Positions 1 to 12,479 of a DNA stretch of 64,000 bases are shown piece by piece. The position numbers and the translations under genes were made by a program. The notes under the pieces were generated by a model. It had not been told where the DNA came from. It made no database searches and worked only from the letters and a program-made list of their open reading frames with translations. The stretch comes from Terebella lapidaria (lineage: Eukaryota > Annelida > Polychaeta > Terebellida > Terebellidae), in contig OX424562.1 in the NCBI GenBank assembly GCA_949152475.1, positions 1,178,001 to 1,242,000 on the forward strand. Direction: 5' to 3'. Every line of letters starts with the position of its first letter. Positions within the stretch are counted from its first letter, which is position 1.

Positions 1-32
1 GAAAATTGTGTTCCAAAATACGCGTGATTGTG

Positions 33-183
33 GTAAAATTTGCTTTGCATTCTGGGAACGTCAATTTCCACCGGCTCCGCCATTCTGGGACGTTTTTAGA
101 TAATTTGAACATTTTACGTAATTTTCTCAAACCTAACACATCGATTTATGCCTAATATATCTGTGGAATAGTCAAAGTTTCCC
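33..183 (+). repeat. Dispersed repeat, copy 1
   Basis: This stretch matches the reverse complement of 60,456-60,592 over almost its whole length, for example the shared phrase TTTGCTTTGCATTCTGGGAA and the shared string AAATCGATTTATGC-like core. The two copies differ by scattered substitutions and a small indel, so the match is an old repeat rather than an assembly echo. No coding frame or transposon terminus is obvious. Family unknown. Confidence 0.7.
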
Positions 184-635
184 ATCAATTCGAGAGATTT
201 TATGTCAAGGACGAAGAAAATCCTCATTTGAAGTAGGTGTCTAAACGTTTACAAGCCAAAACGAGCGTTGATAGGTTAGCATGAAACCTCCATAAAAAAG
301 TCAGCACATAGACATGTAGAGGGTTGGGCTTCGCCCCCAACGCTCTAATGTCAAAAAGGATGATGAAGGACCAGGCTCTGGTAAGAATACTAATAGTAAT
401 TACAAATCGATAGTTGGATATTTCATTGCAACTAGGTAAAAGTGTAATGTGCTCCAGAATTAGTGATTAAGAAGACTCCCATCAAGACTAAATTTAACTA
501 CTGACGTGAGATCGTGAAACAGCCGAGGTTCAGAGAGTGTATACAGCATTTAAAATTCAAAAACCAAAAATACATAATAGGCATATAAAACAGTGATACA
601 TTATACGGTTAACAGGTACTCGTAGATCACACTGG

Positions 636-1490
636 TTAATATGAGCTCAGGAGATGGTTTGAAAGTCTTCTTTTGAGGATGGCTTTTGACAAGGACGTCC
701 TGATACTTTCATCAAGTGTTAGCCAATAGCAAGGACATGAATATAGAAGGCTCCTTTTCATAATTTCCCAATTTACCCGCGGCGGCTGGGGGTCAGTACT
801 GTGACGCGTATTGTGTCCATGAGTACTATCATGCACCTCGAAAATATTTAGCAATGCATCAGGTAGATCATTCAGAGAAAAACGTATGCAAAGAATACCC
901 ATATTCAATTTATAAATATCGCTTAGTTTCAACGAACCTAAATGATTAAACAGAGGAGACGTGGAATCATTAAATCTTGCACCTGTAATTGCTCGTATCG
1001 CTCGTTTTTGTATGACAAAAACTTTGTTTAAATAACACTGATAAGCATTTCCACAGAGCAAGACACCGTATGTTAAGAATGGGTAAATCAAGCTGTAGTA
1101 CAGGATTTTTTGTGGGCCTCAAAAAAGCATCGTTTTGACATATTGATAGCAAAAAGACCAGAAGCTACCTTCTTTTTGACGTACCCAAGATGAGTTTCCC
1201 AGGTAAAATTTTGGTCCCTATAAATTCCTAGAAATTTCATGGCTGGCATCTTCCCTATAGTATCTTCGCCAACATATAAATCATGATGTTCCGCCGTAGT
1301 ATACGTATATGTAATTAGTTTTGGAAGCATTCACCGACAGTTGGTTCGCTCTAAACCAATCGCCCAAGATATTGAGGTCAATGTTCATTTGACTGTACAA
1401 ACTCGATTCACTATTCCCAGTGAGAAAAACAGTCGTATCATCTGCAAACAAGATTACGTTACTATGATGAAAGGTGGAACATATTCGTCA
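636..1490 (-). mobile_element. 5'-truncated LINE remnant (Jockey/CR1-type reverse transcriptase C-terminus)
   Basis: On the minus strand the sequence encodes the second half of a non-LTR reverse transcriptase. The catalytic FADD motif is seen as LFADDTTVFLTG near 1,440-1,475. It is followed by the LSVNASKTNY segment and the thumb-like MKFLGIYRDQNFTWETHL segment (about 1,190-1,250). The C-terminal part is YPFLTYGVLLCGNAYQ...VFVIQKRAIRAI (about 990-1,085), typical of Jockey/CR1-like LINEs. Two separate frames are needed (1,088-1,330 and 636-1,091), so it carries at least one frameshift. The endonuclease and the first reverse transcriptase motifs are absent, as expected of 5' truncation during target-primed insertion. 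About 100-250 bp of AT-rich sequence below 636 is probably its 3' UTR, but no clear tail is visible. Confidence 0.85.
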
Positions 1491-1621
1491 ATGAAGGAGG
1501 AGTGGGGGTGACAAGTACGTTTCAATACAGATGTTGTACGAAACTCTTTGATACTTCACTGTTTGCAATCGATGCACATTCTTGCAATAATGTATAGAAG
1601 TCGAACACACAACATACGTAA

Positions 1622-2145
1622 TCATGATACAACATGTAAGTATTATGGTTCTGGTCAGGCGCGCGCGTCAGTTTTAACCCCGCGCATCACTCGTTTTTTC
1701 ATGTTTTTTTTTTTAAACCAAAAAAAAGTGTGTTTGACATTGCAAAACTTGGTGTATGGCTGGCCAAACAGGGCAAGTTCAACCGGATCGCTAATCAATT
1801 TTAGGCGAAAATGGTTGGCCAAATGGACCATATTTGACTGGATCAGTCATCGGCCGCCAATTTTAGCAACAAAAAAAGAGAAGAAAAAAAAAGAAGAAAA
1901 TCGCGTCGTCGCATCACTTTTTCGTGGACCCCAAAAACCAGAACCATAATACGGTTTTTTGGGCCTAACCGATGAAACGACCCTCAGTAGCAATAGACAT
2001 GGTACAACATGTAATCATGGAAACGACACCCAATAGCCGCACATAGTGAGTCATGATACAACATATAACCATGGAAACAATACTCAGTAGCATGATACAA
2101 CATGTCACCATGGAAACGACACCCAGTTGCAGCACACAATGAGTT
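1622..2145 (+). repeat. Small minisatellite (39/54-bp units) interrupted by an insertion
   Basis: Three units starting ATGATACAACAT or ATGGTACAACATG lie at 1,999-2,052, 2,053-2,091 and 2,092-2,145. Each contains ATGGAAAC and a CCCA/CTCAGTAGC-like block. A fourth unit is split: its left part is at 1,624-1,639 and its right part resumes near 1,972 (AAACGACCCTCAGTAGC). The intervening DNA is the inverted-repeat element at 1,640-1,952. Unit lengths alternate 54, 39 and 54 bp. Confidence 0.75.
1640..1952. mobile_element. Short terminal-inverted-repeat element (MITE-like), 313 bp
   Basis: The ends are perfect 16-bp inverted repeats: GTATTATGGTTCTGGT at 1,640-1,655 and its reverse complement at 1,937-1,952. 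The interior has oligo-A/T runs and no credible protein. It sits inside a minisatellite unit, which supports its being an insertion. About 18 bp of extra sequence between the right repeat and the resumed minisatellite leaves the right boundary and target duplication unclear. Superfamily not assignable. Confidence 0.65.
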
Positions 2146-2994
2146 ATGATAATTTGGTTCATGGATATTTTATTGATCAAATCAGCAAATCAATCATTGT
2201 TCGAGACCTCCATTTTCACAACTGGGGTGTGGTGCTAATTGTATTTGTAATTAAACACTTAAACACTTGCACGTATGAACGAAATGAATGTCTGTGGGTT
2301 CGATTTCGTTCCTGGTTTCCATTATGTTTCCATTTGTTATCACCCTTTACTCATGTTATTTATTACAAGGTCTTTGTCTTGGACAGAAGAAAACCATTGA
2401 AACTCATCCATGCTGTTTGTCATCAATCGCAAATTCGCACAATACACGACCCCGAAACAATATACATAGATAAAAGTCGTTATTTGGTGAAAACGGAGGC
2501 ATCGGTAAACGCAGAATAAGTAAATTGAAATCAAAATATTTTAGAGGTAATTTTTTTTTTACTAACATCGCTAGCCACGAAGTGGCTAGATGTTGGTTAT
2601 GTATTCACAAATCCATGGAGCCATGGAGGATCAAAAATATGGCGCAGCTAATACTGCAAAAAAAGAGAAGCACTTGCGTTGCCCACACTGTCACTGGCAT
2701 AGTCAGGTTCAATGCGTACAAAGCGTCGCACGTGCCTCTGACACATTTTCTAAGCGCGGATCCAGGCCAGTCTTGTGCAATGCCTTCGGCCTGCGGCCTC
2801 AGGCATTGCATGAGACTGCCATCGGTCGTGTGTCTGACAGCAATGCCTGCACACCCAGGATAAAACCCCTAAGCAACGAGTTCTAGCCAGAAAGATAAAA
2901 ACAACAATGCAATATGGATATTTATTGCACTCGTCTAATTACATTGAATAAACTTGGAACGAACTGATGAGACATATAATAATACTAGTATTGT
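2146..2994. other. AT-rich interval, no gene recognised
   Basis: Overlapping short open frames on both strands have no recognisable domain. The only structure seen is a perfect small hairpin around CTAGCCACGAAGTGGCTAG at 2,570-2,588, and a dispersed repeat (2,609-2,655). Confidence 0.5.
2609..2655 (+). repeat. Short dispersed repeat shared with 29,724-29,770
   Basis: The block begins AAATCCATGGAGCCATGGAG, continues to TATGGCGCAG and TAATACT, and is found again in the same orientation at 29,724-29,770 with few differences. The CCATGGAGCCATGG core is self-complementary. The repeat extends weakly leftward (GATGTTGG...CAAATCC). Family unknown. Confidence 0.7.
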
Positions 2995-3300
2995 CACGGG
3001 TATGCGGACGATACCCAGCTTTATTGTCGACAAGGACGTGGTGGATTCTCAGACCAGTCTGAGTGGAATGAACACACGTCATCATGATGTACGATCTTAA
3101 ATGCTAAAACAAATTGATGACAAATGACGCCAAGACTGAATACATGCTATTGGTTTCGAAAAGATCAAAGCGCCCTAAACAACGCTGCAAATGACTTATC
3201 ACTAAGAAAAGGATGCGCGATCATATACTGGTTACCAGTCAGGATGCTGGTACTACTACTCAGGCTGTTCAGGGTCGAAGGTCCCCACTGTCTTCGTGAG
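2995..3300 (+). mobile_element. LINE fragment (CR1/L2-like reverse transcriptase), plus strand
   Basis: Translation of the plus strand shows GYADDTQLYCRQ near 3,000-3,035, the catalytic box of CR1/L2-type LINEs. NDAKTEYMLLVSK follows at about 3,128-3,165, the usual downstream motif. IIYWLPVR near 3,222 corresponds to the LHWLPV motif of the C-terminal region. The expected 80-100 codons between the last two motifs are missing, and the motifs lie in different frames. This is therefore a deleted, frameshifted relic. It is too broken for a single long frame. Confidence 0.75.
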
Positions 3301-3399
3301 TTTTTCATCTTGTACCTACCAACCAACCAGCAACTGGAAATGCGTGTGCAACGAGGAACTCATAGAAAATGCGATATATTTAAATTAATAAACTATTGA

Positions 3400-6300
3400 A
3401 TTATTTTTAGTAGTGTACTTACATATAATATACGTATATTGTGTAGTTTAGTATATATCAAGAGTATATTTGTATGCGGCATCCGAGTCGTCTGTAACAA
3501 AATAAGCTGTATTATATTTGACTACAATACATTGTACATTGATATGGGGCATTGTCCTTATGTGGGATAAATAAGTTATGTTTTTTTCCCAAGCGAGACT
3601 TTAATTGTGAGTGTATTATATTTGTGCATTGAAAGCAAAGGGGAGTGATTATGTAGATACCCAAACAAGGATACGGAATTTCTGAATATCCATATTTTGT
3701 TCATGCCACTTCTAGAATAGAATCGTCAAAGTTCAAACAGTATAGCATTTGAGTATTCTAGAAAGGTTTTTGGCTTATCATGATGCTGAACCTGAAATGT
3801 ATCTTTGTTCGTGCGTGTGCACGTCTCGACAAACGTTTTGCTTGCTTTTGTCACATTCCAATTATTATAATGACGACATGTGAGAACCTAATCATGTTGC
3901 ATCCCTAGCTGTGATAAACTGGTAGGCAATTCTACCTGTCATATTACCTGATAACTCGTATTGTACCACTGACACATGTAATATAGCTACTTGTATAAAT
4001 GTAAAAACAAAACTGTTCGAAGCTGCGCACTGTGGTAGGTAATTCTCAGTGCTTGTAATGAATAGGGCGAAGCGTGTGATACAGCTTGTGCTGTTAGTTT
4101 TACAGTAATATCCTTATCATGACGTTATGAGAAACAGCTGCTCCATGAATCCAGTTCGAGTTTGTGATTGAGTAATCATCTATTTCTCTTACACTTATGT
4201 CACGTGTTTGCTGTAGATCTCTAAATCGTTTTTCATAAGTTGTGGAAGACTTGTGCGCTAATTCTTTCTGGTGCACAGTATGACAACTATATTCACACAC
4301 TGCATTTCCCTGATGACTCCAGTGTGACTTTGGACATAAGAGTCAGGTTGGACTTGTTTTATTCCCGAGGTGTCTTATAATAAGATTTTATTGTCATAAT
4401 TGAAATCTTATATGAAACGGTAGTTGGTCGATACATACATTTCAACAGAGTGATCTCTTGAAATTTGTTCAGCACGAACCCCTCACGAGGGGCCCTTGTT
4501 AATGTAGCCCGATTAAAATATATTATATTCACCTCTGTCTGTGAAATGGATAGATGTAGAGTGGCTTTGGACTACAATCTTGGATTGGGCTCGTTCCTAT
4601 TGCACTGCCTATCAATACTTCTATTTTATGTATTCCATACCATGCAGAGTACTCGGTGCCTTGGGTCGCACGTGACACTGGAGCCGTCCTGTAGGAACAT
4701 GGCGTTTTCCATGAGAATCACTGTGCGTAGCAGCATTACCGTGGATGTTTAACACCAGGAATGAGTGTTAATTTAGTTGTATGGAAGTTAATTCTTGAAA
4801 ATCTTATATATTGCATATAATAATCCATAAACTTCTGTTTATATAATATGGTCATTTTATGCATGTACAGTTTTTAGACATTTTCTCTCATAGAATATTA
4901 CAGCATGGATTGTGGCCGAGCGATTGCCTATCTGGCTGAGGGAAATCCAGTTTACAACCATTTTCTTTTCAATATATATGCTTATCACATCATTGTGTAG
5001 ATCCTGGCTGGTTTGTCAGGGTTGATAGAGAGAATGAAGGGAATATAACAAGGTGAGTTTTCTCTGTGTTTTGCAGTTTACACAGCTAGACAACGGCCAG
5101 AATATAATTGTTGGATCATATTAGTGTGCTCAGTGACAAAACATTTGTGAAATATTGTTCGTACTATTCAACTGACTCAGTAACAACTGTCTAACGGACT
5201 AAAGATGTTAAAATACATGTGGGTAACCTAGCGAAAACCCACTCACTTCATCTGGCGATCATATACGACCATTCATACTGTCGAGGACGGTGCCTCGAAC
5301 TGAATTCCTCCTTGGTGCCATTTCATAGCTCATGAATCCCGCGAGAAGACCATACCTTGAAGTAACAAGAAATAGACGACCTTTGTTTCCAGTTAAAACT
5401 TGGGACAAAGTATTCGCTGCATAATGATAGGATTCATCTCGGAATAAAATACCTCACGAACCTGAACAACTTGCGCTGTCATGTTTTCTAGAGCAGTACC
5501 TCAAAACGAAGTCTGATGAATAATTAACAACATTCATGCAATCACGTAATATTCAATCACATACACCATTCATACAAAAATGTCGTTCATCAATGACACT
5601 CAGGATATTGTAACCAGGCAATCAGTGTTTTCAATAATTCACTATGTAACAGAATGGAACGTCGCCCTGTAAGTAGTCAGTTGACGAGGACCAGTGATGT
5701 GGAATGGAGATCATTCCCTCGTAAGCGTAGCCGAGAGAACAACTATTTGTTTTGAGGAAGGGATCGTTTTCTTCACCTCTTAAAACATGTTTGCATTGTT
5801 CTCGCAGGGGTTGCATCAATGCTGCGTGTTGGTTAAACCATAATCTCGATAGCTGGACCATCTTGAATAACAACACCTTGTTCCTGTAGGTTTCTCTATA
5901 TCAACACATGCGTTCCTACATACTATCTCCATCGTCTCGTCGGATGTGATATGAGCCTTTGGTCTCATCAATTTGGCTGTTGCTTGCTTGGGGAAAATTA
6001 AGACAGACTATACAACCAGTAACCAACAATTTTGGCAATGGATGTAAATCTCGTAACAATATACATGCAACAATATTGGAAAGAGGTCTACTTGTTCAGA
6101 ATTATAATAAGTATACATATAATATGTACATATTCGGTTACGTGCTCTCACAGGGATTACATTGTACATTTGTGCCGTTCAACTATGTGTATGTAGTTAG
6201 GAATTTAGGTGATGTCTTTGTAAATATGTTGCAGCGACATACAAGTTTCACTGTAGACTTTTGTCATTATGCTGAAATAAATTGAAAGTGAAATATGCAT

Positions 6301-6900
6301 GTCTGTAGATCTACGCCAATGAGACGGAAAATGTTTTCCTGGATAACATGAATTTTACATCAAACACGTGAGGAAGTAACCTACACATTAAAGTGTGCCT
6401 AATTTTCTAGCTGAACGATGTACGCTATGATAACCACAGTTTTGTCAAATATTGCCTTTCTTCGCAATTTGCTATATTCGTCTCATGTCGAATGATGCGT
6501 TCACTTCGTTTCGAATGTTTAGAGCCTACCGTCCTATTCATTCTGTCATATTCATACCACAAAGAGTGACATCTTGGAGGAGACAGCAGCATTTGTAAAT
6601 GTTGACATTTGATATTGAAGGATGGCGACACACATCGTTCTGCACAAACAACAATACATCAAATTTAGTGTCATCCCTCACAAGTACACATGACGTTCAT
6701 CAGAAGTGATACTACACACGTGTTGCTGACAGAAAGATTAACGGAGGGAATACATGTGATGCATTTACACGGAGACGTATGACATCTCGTATACTAGTAT
6801 CAACCTCTCGCCACTAATGCAACTATAGTCCGATGCTATCAATAACTTAGGCCAATACGTTGAGGAGTTTGGACGTATTCAGAATGAACAAAACCGAGTC
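3400..6900. other. Unassigned AT-rich DNA
   Basis: No gene is supported over this 3.5 kb. The longest open frames (for example 5,959-6,285 plus, 108 codons, and 4,465-4,752 plus) lack domains and have AT-rich background composition. One member of a dispersed repeat family is present at 4,293-4,370. A tRNA-like half with no B box lies near 4,912-4,955. Confidence 0.5.
4293..4370 (+). repeat. Dispersed repeat family D, diverged copy
   Basis: CACACTG...CCCTGATGACTCCAGTGTGACTTTGGA here resembles CCCCTGATGACGTCAGTGTG at 62,207-62,226, with weaker similarity afterwards. Other members are at 28,340-28,420 and 39,421-39,543 (both inverted). Confidence 0.5.
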
Positions 6901-6910
6901 CTTTGTCCAA

Positions 6911-7335
6911 CACCCTGCAACATATCTTAAGTCGGTGATTGACCTAGTTCTTTTGTCTAGGGGTCAGGTTATGTTATTGTCACCGACTTGAGGTCGGAAT
7001 TTGTGGACACAAGATCGACACACGGTTAGAAAAATGCAATTTTTGAAATATAACGCATATATATAAAAGCTGAGGGTGATGATACGATGTCGGAGATACT
7101 ACTACCCATTTACTTCACAAATATTAGTAGCAGTTGATATTACCCAGAAATAAGGTTTCTTCCGTCAATATTTACCTTAATTTTGACGCGGTGACGACGT
7201 TCATCGTCATTTTCATAAACTTCTGGACACTGTATTTGAATAATCTTTGCACAAGAGTTAAGGTAATCATCTCATGTTTCATCAGTTATTCCTAAATTAC
7301 GTCACATGCTTGTCATGTCACCGATTTGAGTCATG
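6911..7335 (+). mobile_element. Non-autonomous inverted-repeat DNA element, family E copy 1
   Basis: The left end reads CACCCTGCAACATATCTTAA followed by GTCGGTGA. The right part has TCACCGATTTGAGTCA, so the ends are imperfect inverted repeats of AAGTCGGTGA. The interior matches 21,882-22,368 closely in the same orientation and 22,738-23,197 in inverted orientation. No transposase is encoded. The right terminus is less complete here than in copy 2, which ends TCACCGACTTAAGATGTTG. Confidence 0.8.
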
Positions 7336-7339
7336 ACAT

Positions 7340-10300
7340 ATTTGATCAAAACCTAGCCTGGTGTGAAACATTACTTTGTCGCAGCAGTTTAGATGAAGGT
7401 TATGTTTAAATGATTATGAGGAGGGAAAACTGACCATGGTCCAATTAATTCATCACTTCTCATATAGTCGATTTGAAGGGTTATCAATGAATGGCCAACC
7501 TGGAATAGTAGTATTCAGAAGAGGTGTTGTGTTTCGTTCTAGTTTGTTACCATGGATGCGAATGGTGCTGCCAGATGAAATGCCCCAAGTCATTCATGTG
7601 CTGTGTATTGTAGGATGGTCCCACGACACATAATGTGACAGCAATTTCGCCATTTTGTCTTCATTTTGTCAATCCAAAATATATTTGTATCATTTAGTTC
7701 TAGAAATATATTATCCGACCTAAAGTCTTGTTAAGAATCATACAATGTAGTTGTTTTTTCCATTCCAAATATACACAATCCGGTATCTTCCGTGGAGTGG
7801 ATAGGACTTCAGACATGACGGTTTGATTGTATCGCATATCACATCCTACGATGTCGACCATCAATAAATCTAGATACTAGAAGAGTAAATATGAATGTGT
7901 TGTTTTGTTGTTGGGAATAGGTAGACAACTCAAATACTTTCATACACTCTGTCCCTAATAGCAATAGAGTGATACTTGTTCGAGAGTAATCTACATTCAA
8001 ACATTGAATTACAAAAGAATAATTGATTGATTTTGTTAAATGAAAATATATGACTAGTCAAATGTCGATGAATATTTTTGGCGAATTCGTGATTGGAAAA
8101 TGGTTTATACAAACATATAAAAGCAAAGTCTGTAGTATTGTGACATACAAATCGATTATGTATATAGTTCTAAACGTACTTCTTTCGAGTTGTAGTGCAA
8201 CATATATAATATACTTGTTGTTAATATATAGTCTGATTTCTATAAATGTCATTGATCGGATAAAAGTATTTGTTTTTGTTTCAAAGTATGGATATGTCTT
8301 TATTTTCCTTGGTCAATATGTGTATTTGTTCAATACCACTTTTCTTAGTGTATCAGATAATAAACCAATGTATCAGAATAATTTATTGACATTCATATTA
8401 TATGGAAATATAAACTGTAAATCAAGACATTGTGCCGAACATCAACAGTGGTGGAAACAGTCATGATTTTAGAGCAAATGGAAAGTGATGGTATATATCG
8501 TACATTCAAATTTGCCTAAAGACACCAAATTTCTGCTGCAGACTGTGACATTTACGACATAACATCTAAAACATCACTGGACGTAAAGCTCCATATTCTC
8601 AATATATTTTAAAGCCACATATGGCATAATAAATCCCCGATGTTGAGCGCCAAATCTTATTTTGATCAGAGTAGATTGTTGGCTATCAGCATAGCCTCAG
8701 ACTGCTGAGTCTACTGGATCAAAATCTATCGGACTCTACATGGGCTCGGGGCTATCAAATATTCCTTACGGGCGAGTTCGTGGAAAGAGTACGTGGAAAG
8801 ATGCCGTGGATAGTACTTTCCTCGGTAATATTAAAATATTCATTTAACACATATAATAAAAAAACGAAATAAATGAAATGCCTCATTTGTTTTTATTCAG
8901 CAATCTATTATTATACTTTCTGACTATTTTATATGTATTTATTATAACGAAATTCTATTCAAATGTAAATAAGTTATAGCCTGCAAGAACTGTTGCTGGC
9001 TTTGAGACTGAATAAAACCATAAATTTCCATACAATATACTAAAAAATAGTGAGGAAATGTGCTACAACACGGTAACCACATGTATAGACCAACCAAACA
9101 TATCCTATATTCATGCATATTCATTTTTTGCACAGAAGCTCCATCCACACTAGAGAATTAACAACCATAAAGTTTAACAACAAGCGAACCAGACCAGAAC
9201 ATTCTCCTTATATTGGTAGTGTTGTAACGAGTCTGTGATTAATATGAGGGAAATATATTCAGCATCAGCATTTAAGCCAGACCAGAACATTTTCCTTATA
9301 TTGATAGTGTTGTAACGAGTCTGTGATTAATATGAGGGAAATATATTCAGCACGAGCATTTGAGGGCTGCACACGTTATAAAGATTATGTGGAAGACATA
9401 TATCCACAACGAAATTGCTGTGACCTATTTAATTCTAAAAAGAAGACGAGTTAAGTCACGGTCCTACAATATATTATCAAATTGGTTTGGCCGATTCCTT
9501 GATTTTCCCATCAATAGCACTGATAGTCCTGGGACACATCATTTTCATAGTTCAAAAGCGAGTCTCCGCGAAGTGCACACAGTGAATGAGTAACCCATTT
9601 CGGTCGTCTTCTGTGTTTTTCCCATTTGAAGACTGAATCTGGTGGTCCTATGTTTTAGTGTGCGCACAGGACTGATATGACACCCGATGTTGATGTAATA
9701 GTTTCATCATTTTGAAAAGCCGATGATAACTACCACATAACCGACAATCTCCTCTTTATTACATCACGAAGTAGCGTTTTATGGTTGCGTTGTCATATCG
9801 TCCTCCGAGTAAATGACATTTTTCAGTTTTCATAACGTTCTGATTCAGTCATGAATAAAGTGTGAATAATAGTTCTGTCTAAAGCATGAAATCTAATAAT
9901 CAAACAGATAATATTTCACTGGACGCCTGGTGATGTATTGCGCTTCAGCATTTCATTCTCTCCGCAGCGTGCTTCTCAAGGTTCTCCCTGTGACATCCGG
10001 GAGGTAGCACGCTAGGTGGGAATGTGAGGACAGAGCATAGCAAACCCGGAAAGTGTCGGACATTCGTTGTAATGGTTGTTGATGGCTTCCACCGGTCTAA
10101 TTATATATATGTCATCAGGAGTTAGCCGTCTCGTGGAATCATTTGGTCATTAGAATCGCGGTAATTTCAATATACTCTGATAATAATACTGAAATAATAC
10201 ATTCCATTCAGGTGTATGATGAAATACAAACAGAGTTCTTCCGATCTGTAGAGAATTGTACCGAGGATCATCAGCAGTGCATTGAGGCAACTTGGATATG

Positions 10301-12475
10301 ACACCAATAATAAAATACATTATAAAATATTACCTGCAATCAAAATGTCACACAAACTGGGGAATGTTTGAGGAATTACATGAACCACCATAGGCATGTA
10401 CGACCACGAACAGGTGAAATAAGGTGTTCTGGGGAGATCGCAGCAATACAAAACAATATTATGCAAACAAGACATGTTGTGTATTTCTCATAATGTTGCT
10501 GTGCCCATCACTCAGATCATGATTACCTCTTGCGAAACGTATCCTTGTCGCTTAGATTAGTGGACACTTCGATGAACACATTCCTCGTTTCTGCAGCTAG
10601 CTAGGTTAGCTCAATAGTTGTGAACGAAAACACCATATGTATGTCCCTGACAAAAGAATTGTGCTAATATGAAAATTAATTATAGCCAACCAAATCTAGT
10701 TGGCTAGTTTGAATCGTTATCGATCTCCGGATCTATAAATATTTGGAAAAAAACAATAGCATTTTGAATTTATAGGTCTCCATGATATATGACATCATGA
10801 TAATCACCAATTCTATTTAGTGACATGACCTTACCTACGTATTGTGAAATGATGTAGATTATTTATGTTATTATGTTATATTTTTTTCTTGGGGTATTTT
10901 TGGGTGTCATTAAGACTATTGGAAGACTGGGTATTACAATGAAAATCGCCTATACATTTTGGTCTGAATCATTAGTGGTAAACTAACCAGTAAACCTGAC
11001 ATATGCACCAGGGGATCACAGATTGTCTTCAGTCATTAATCTGTTCATTGCAGACAGTCATCTCACGCCTCATACATCTATTTGACTGTGAAATTGTGTA
11101 CTGGATATGGCCCTCCAATGTCTGATCAGTATTCCCAACAGAATCAGTCGACGCCCAATCAATCACACTACAAGAACATCCAGCCATTATCACAGAACTC
11201 TTTGTACTTTCGTAGCTTGGCACTGGAGTATAATCAAGAGATTTTGCTCCAAACTTAGTAGATGCAGGAATTTATTGTAGACACTAGTGTCTGAGGTAAA
11301 ATGGCGGGAGTGTTGGTGACTGGGTTGCTAATGTCACCATATGTAATGACCCCCCCCCCCTTCGAGGAGATTCCCGGTTGCGGGTTGTTTACACTGGGAT
11401 GAGTTGTCTTCTGGTAATTGATCCGTAATATATCACTCATGAACGTAGATAATTATACATGTAAATATTTTTGTTCGAATCGAAGTTATGACTGCGAGGG
11501 AGGGGGAGGGGGCTGATGGTGCAAAAATGAAAATATGAATTCACTAGTCACATTCTCTAAATGTTTGTATATATACATATCTTTTTATCCATACACGCGT
11601 AGACACTGACATAAAATTCACACAAGTATTTCCTATCAAGCGAAGCACTCACGAAATTATTTGTCTATCACAATGATGGTCACCACATTTGCACATTATT
11701 CCTTTTCTGGGCAGAACAAATATCTCCGGGACGGCGCAGTGGTTTATCCTAGATTTGACCAATGTCATACCAATGTAAATCCCGCCACTGATATAGATTG
11801 CCCACTGCCTGTTTCCCAGTACTGTTTAGAATACCATAAAACACCATTGGTGTTCGTCGACTGACCATCCAGGTCATGCCACAATATTCTCATGCAATTC
11901 CATTTATTTTTTTGCAGCTGACAGAAGCTGATGGCATCGTTTACGGACAGTAGCGCACGGACGGGGTAATATCATTTAATATCACATTTGTAATGGAGAG
12001 ATATATTGCCAGATGCTTATATGAGACAGAATGACTCTTGAATACTGTAAAGATCATACACATGAGTGCATTGCTTCCACATGCATTAATACATGGAAAA
12101 CGGGCTATAAACAAACTACGAATATACTTCCTCAAGCAGGATACTAATCAACTCGGGGAAGTTAAGTCGTTCACAGCGAACATACATGTTTTTATATTTT
12201 GATTCTGTAACACAGAGACTGAGGCCAAGCAATCACATTTGAATATGAATAGTCAAGCGATATATCAGTGAAACTTCGCCAGAAGATACAAAACGACTCT
12301 TACACAATCCTCGAAAAACTATCAGAAATGAACATAATGCCAAATACCCGATTCGGTCACAATACTGTTATATGTGGATAATTGGTTGACTTTTTTCAAC
12401 CTTCTGTTGTTCACATTAACCGCGACTGTGCGGTCGTATTCGTAGGATATGATGATGTTGTATATGTTAATGAGT
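7340..12475. other. Unassigned AT-rich DNA
   Basis: No gene is supported over this 5.1 kb. Open frames of 60-140 codons (such as 8,050-8,466 plus, hydrophobic and AT-rich) look like background. Visible structures are an imperfect hairpin between 8,659-8,675 and 8,712-8,727 (TTTTGATC core), an 88-bp tandem duplication at 9,189-9,364, and a C13-like homopolymer near 11,349. No RNA gene or transposon terminus was recognised. Confidence 0.5.
9189..9364 (+). repeat. Tandem duplication, 2 x 88 bp
   Basis: Units 9,189-9,276 and 9,277-9,364 both begin CCAGACCAGAACATT and share TTGTAACGAGTCTGTGATTA. They differ at only a few positions. No coding content. Confidence 0.9.
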
Positions 12476-12479
12476 TCTT

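Noticed and set aside
4912-4955. tRNA-like 5' half (GTGGCCGAGCGATTGCCTAT)
   Set aside because: It resembles a Leu/Ser tRNA start but there is no T-loop/B box downstream and no acceptor-stem pairing, so it is not a tRNA gene.
8050-8466. 138-codon hydrophobic frame
   Set aside because: Very AT-rich, overlapping frames on the other strand, no motif; hydrophobicity follows from T-rich codons.
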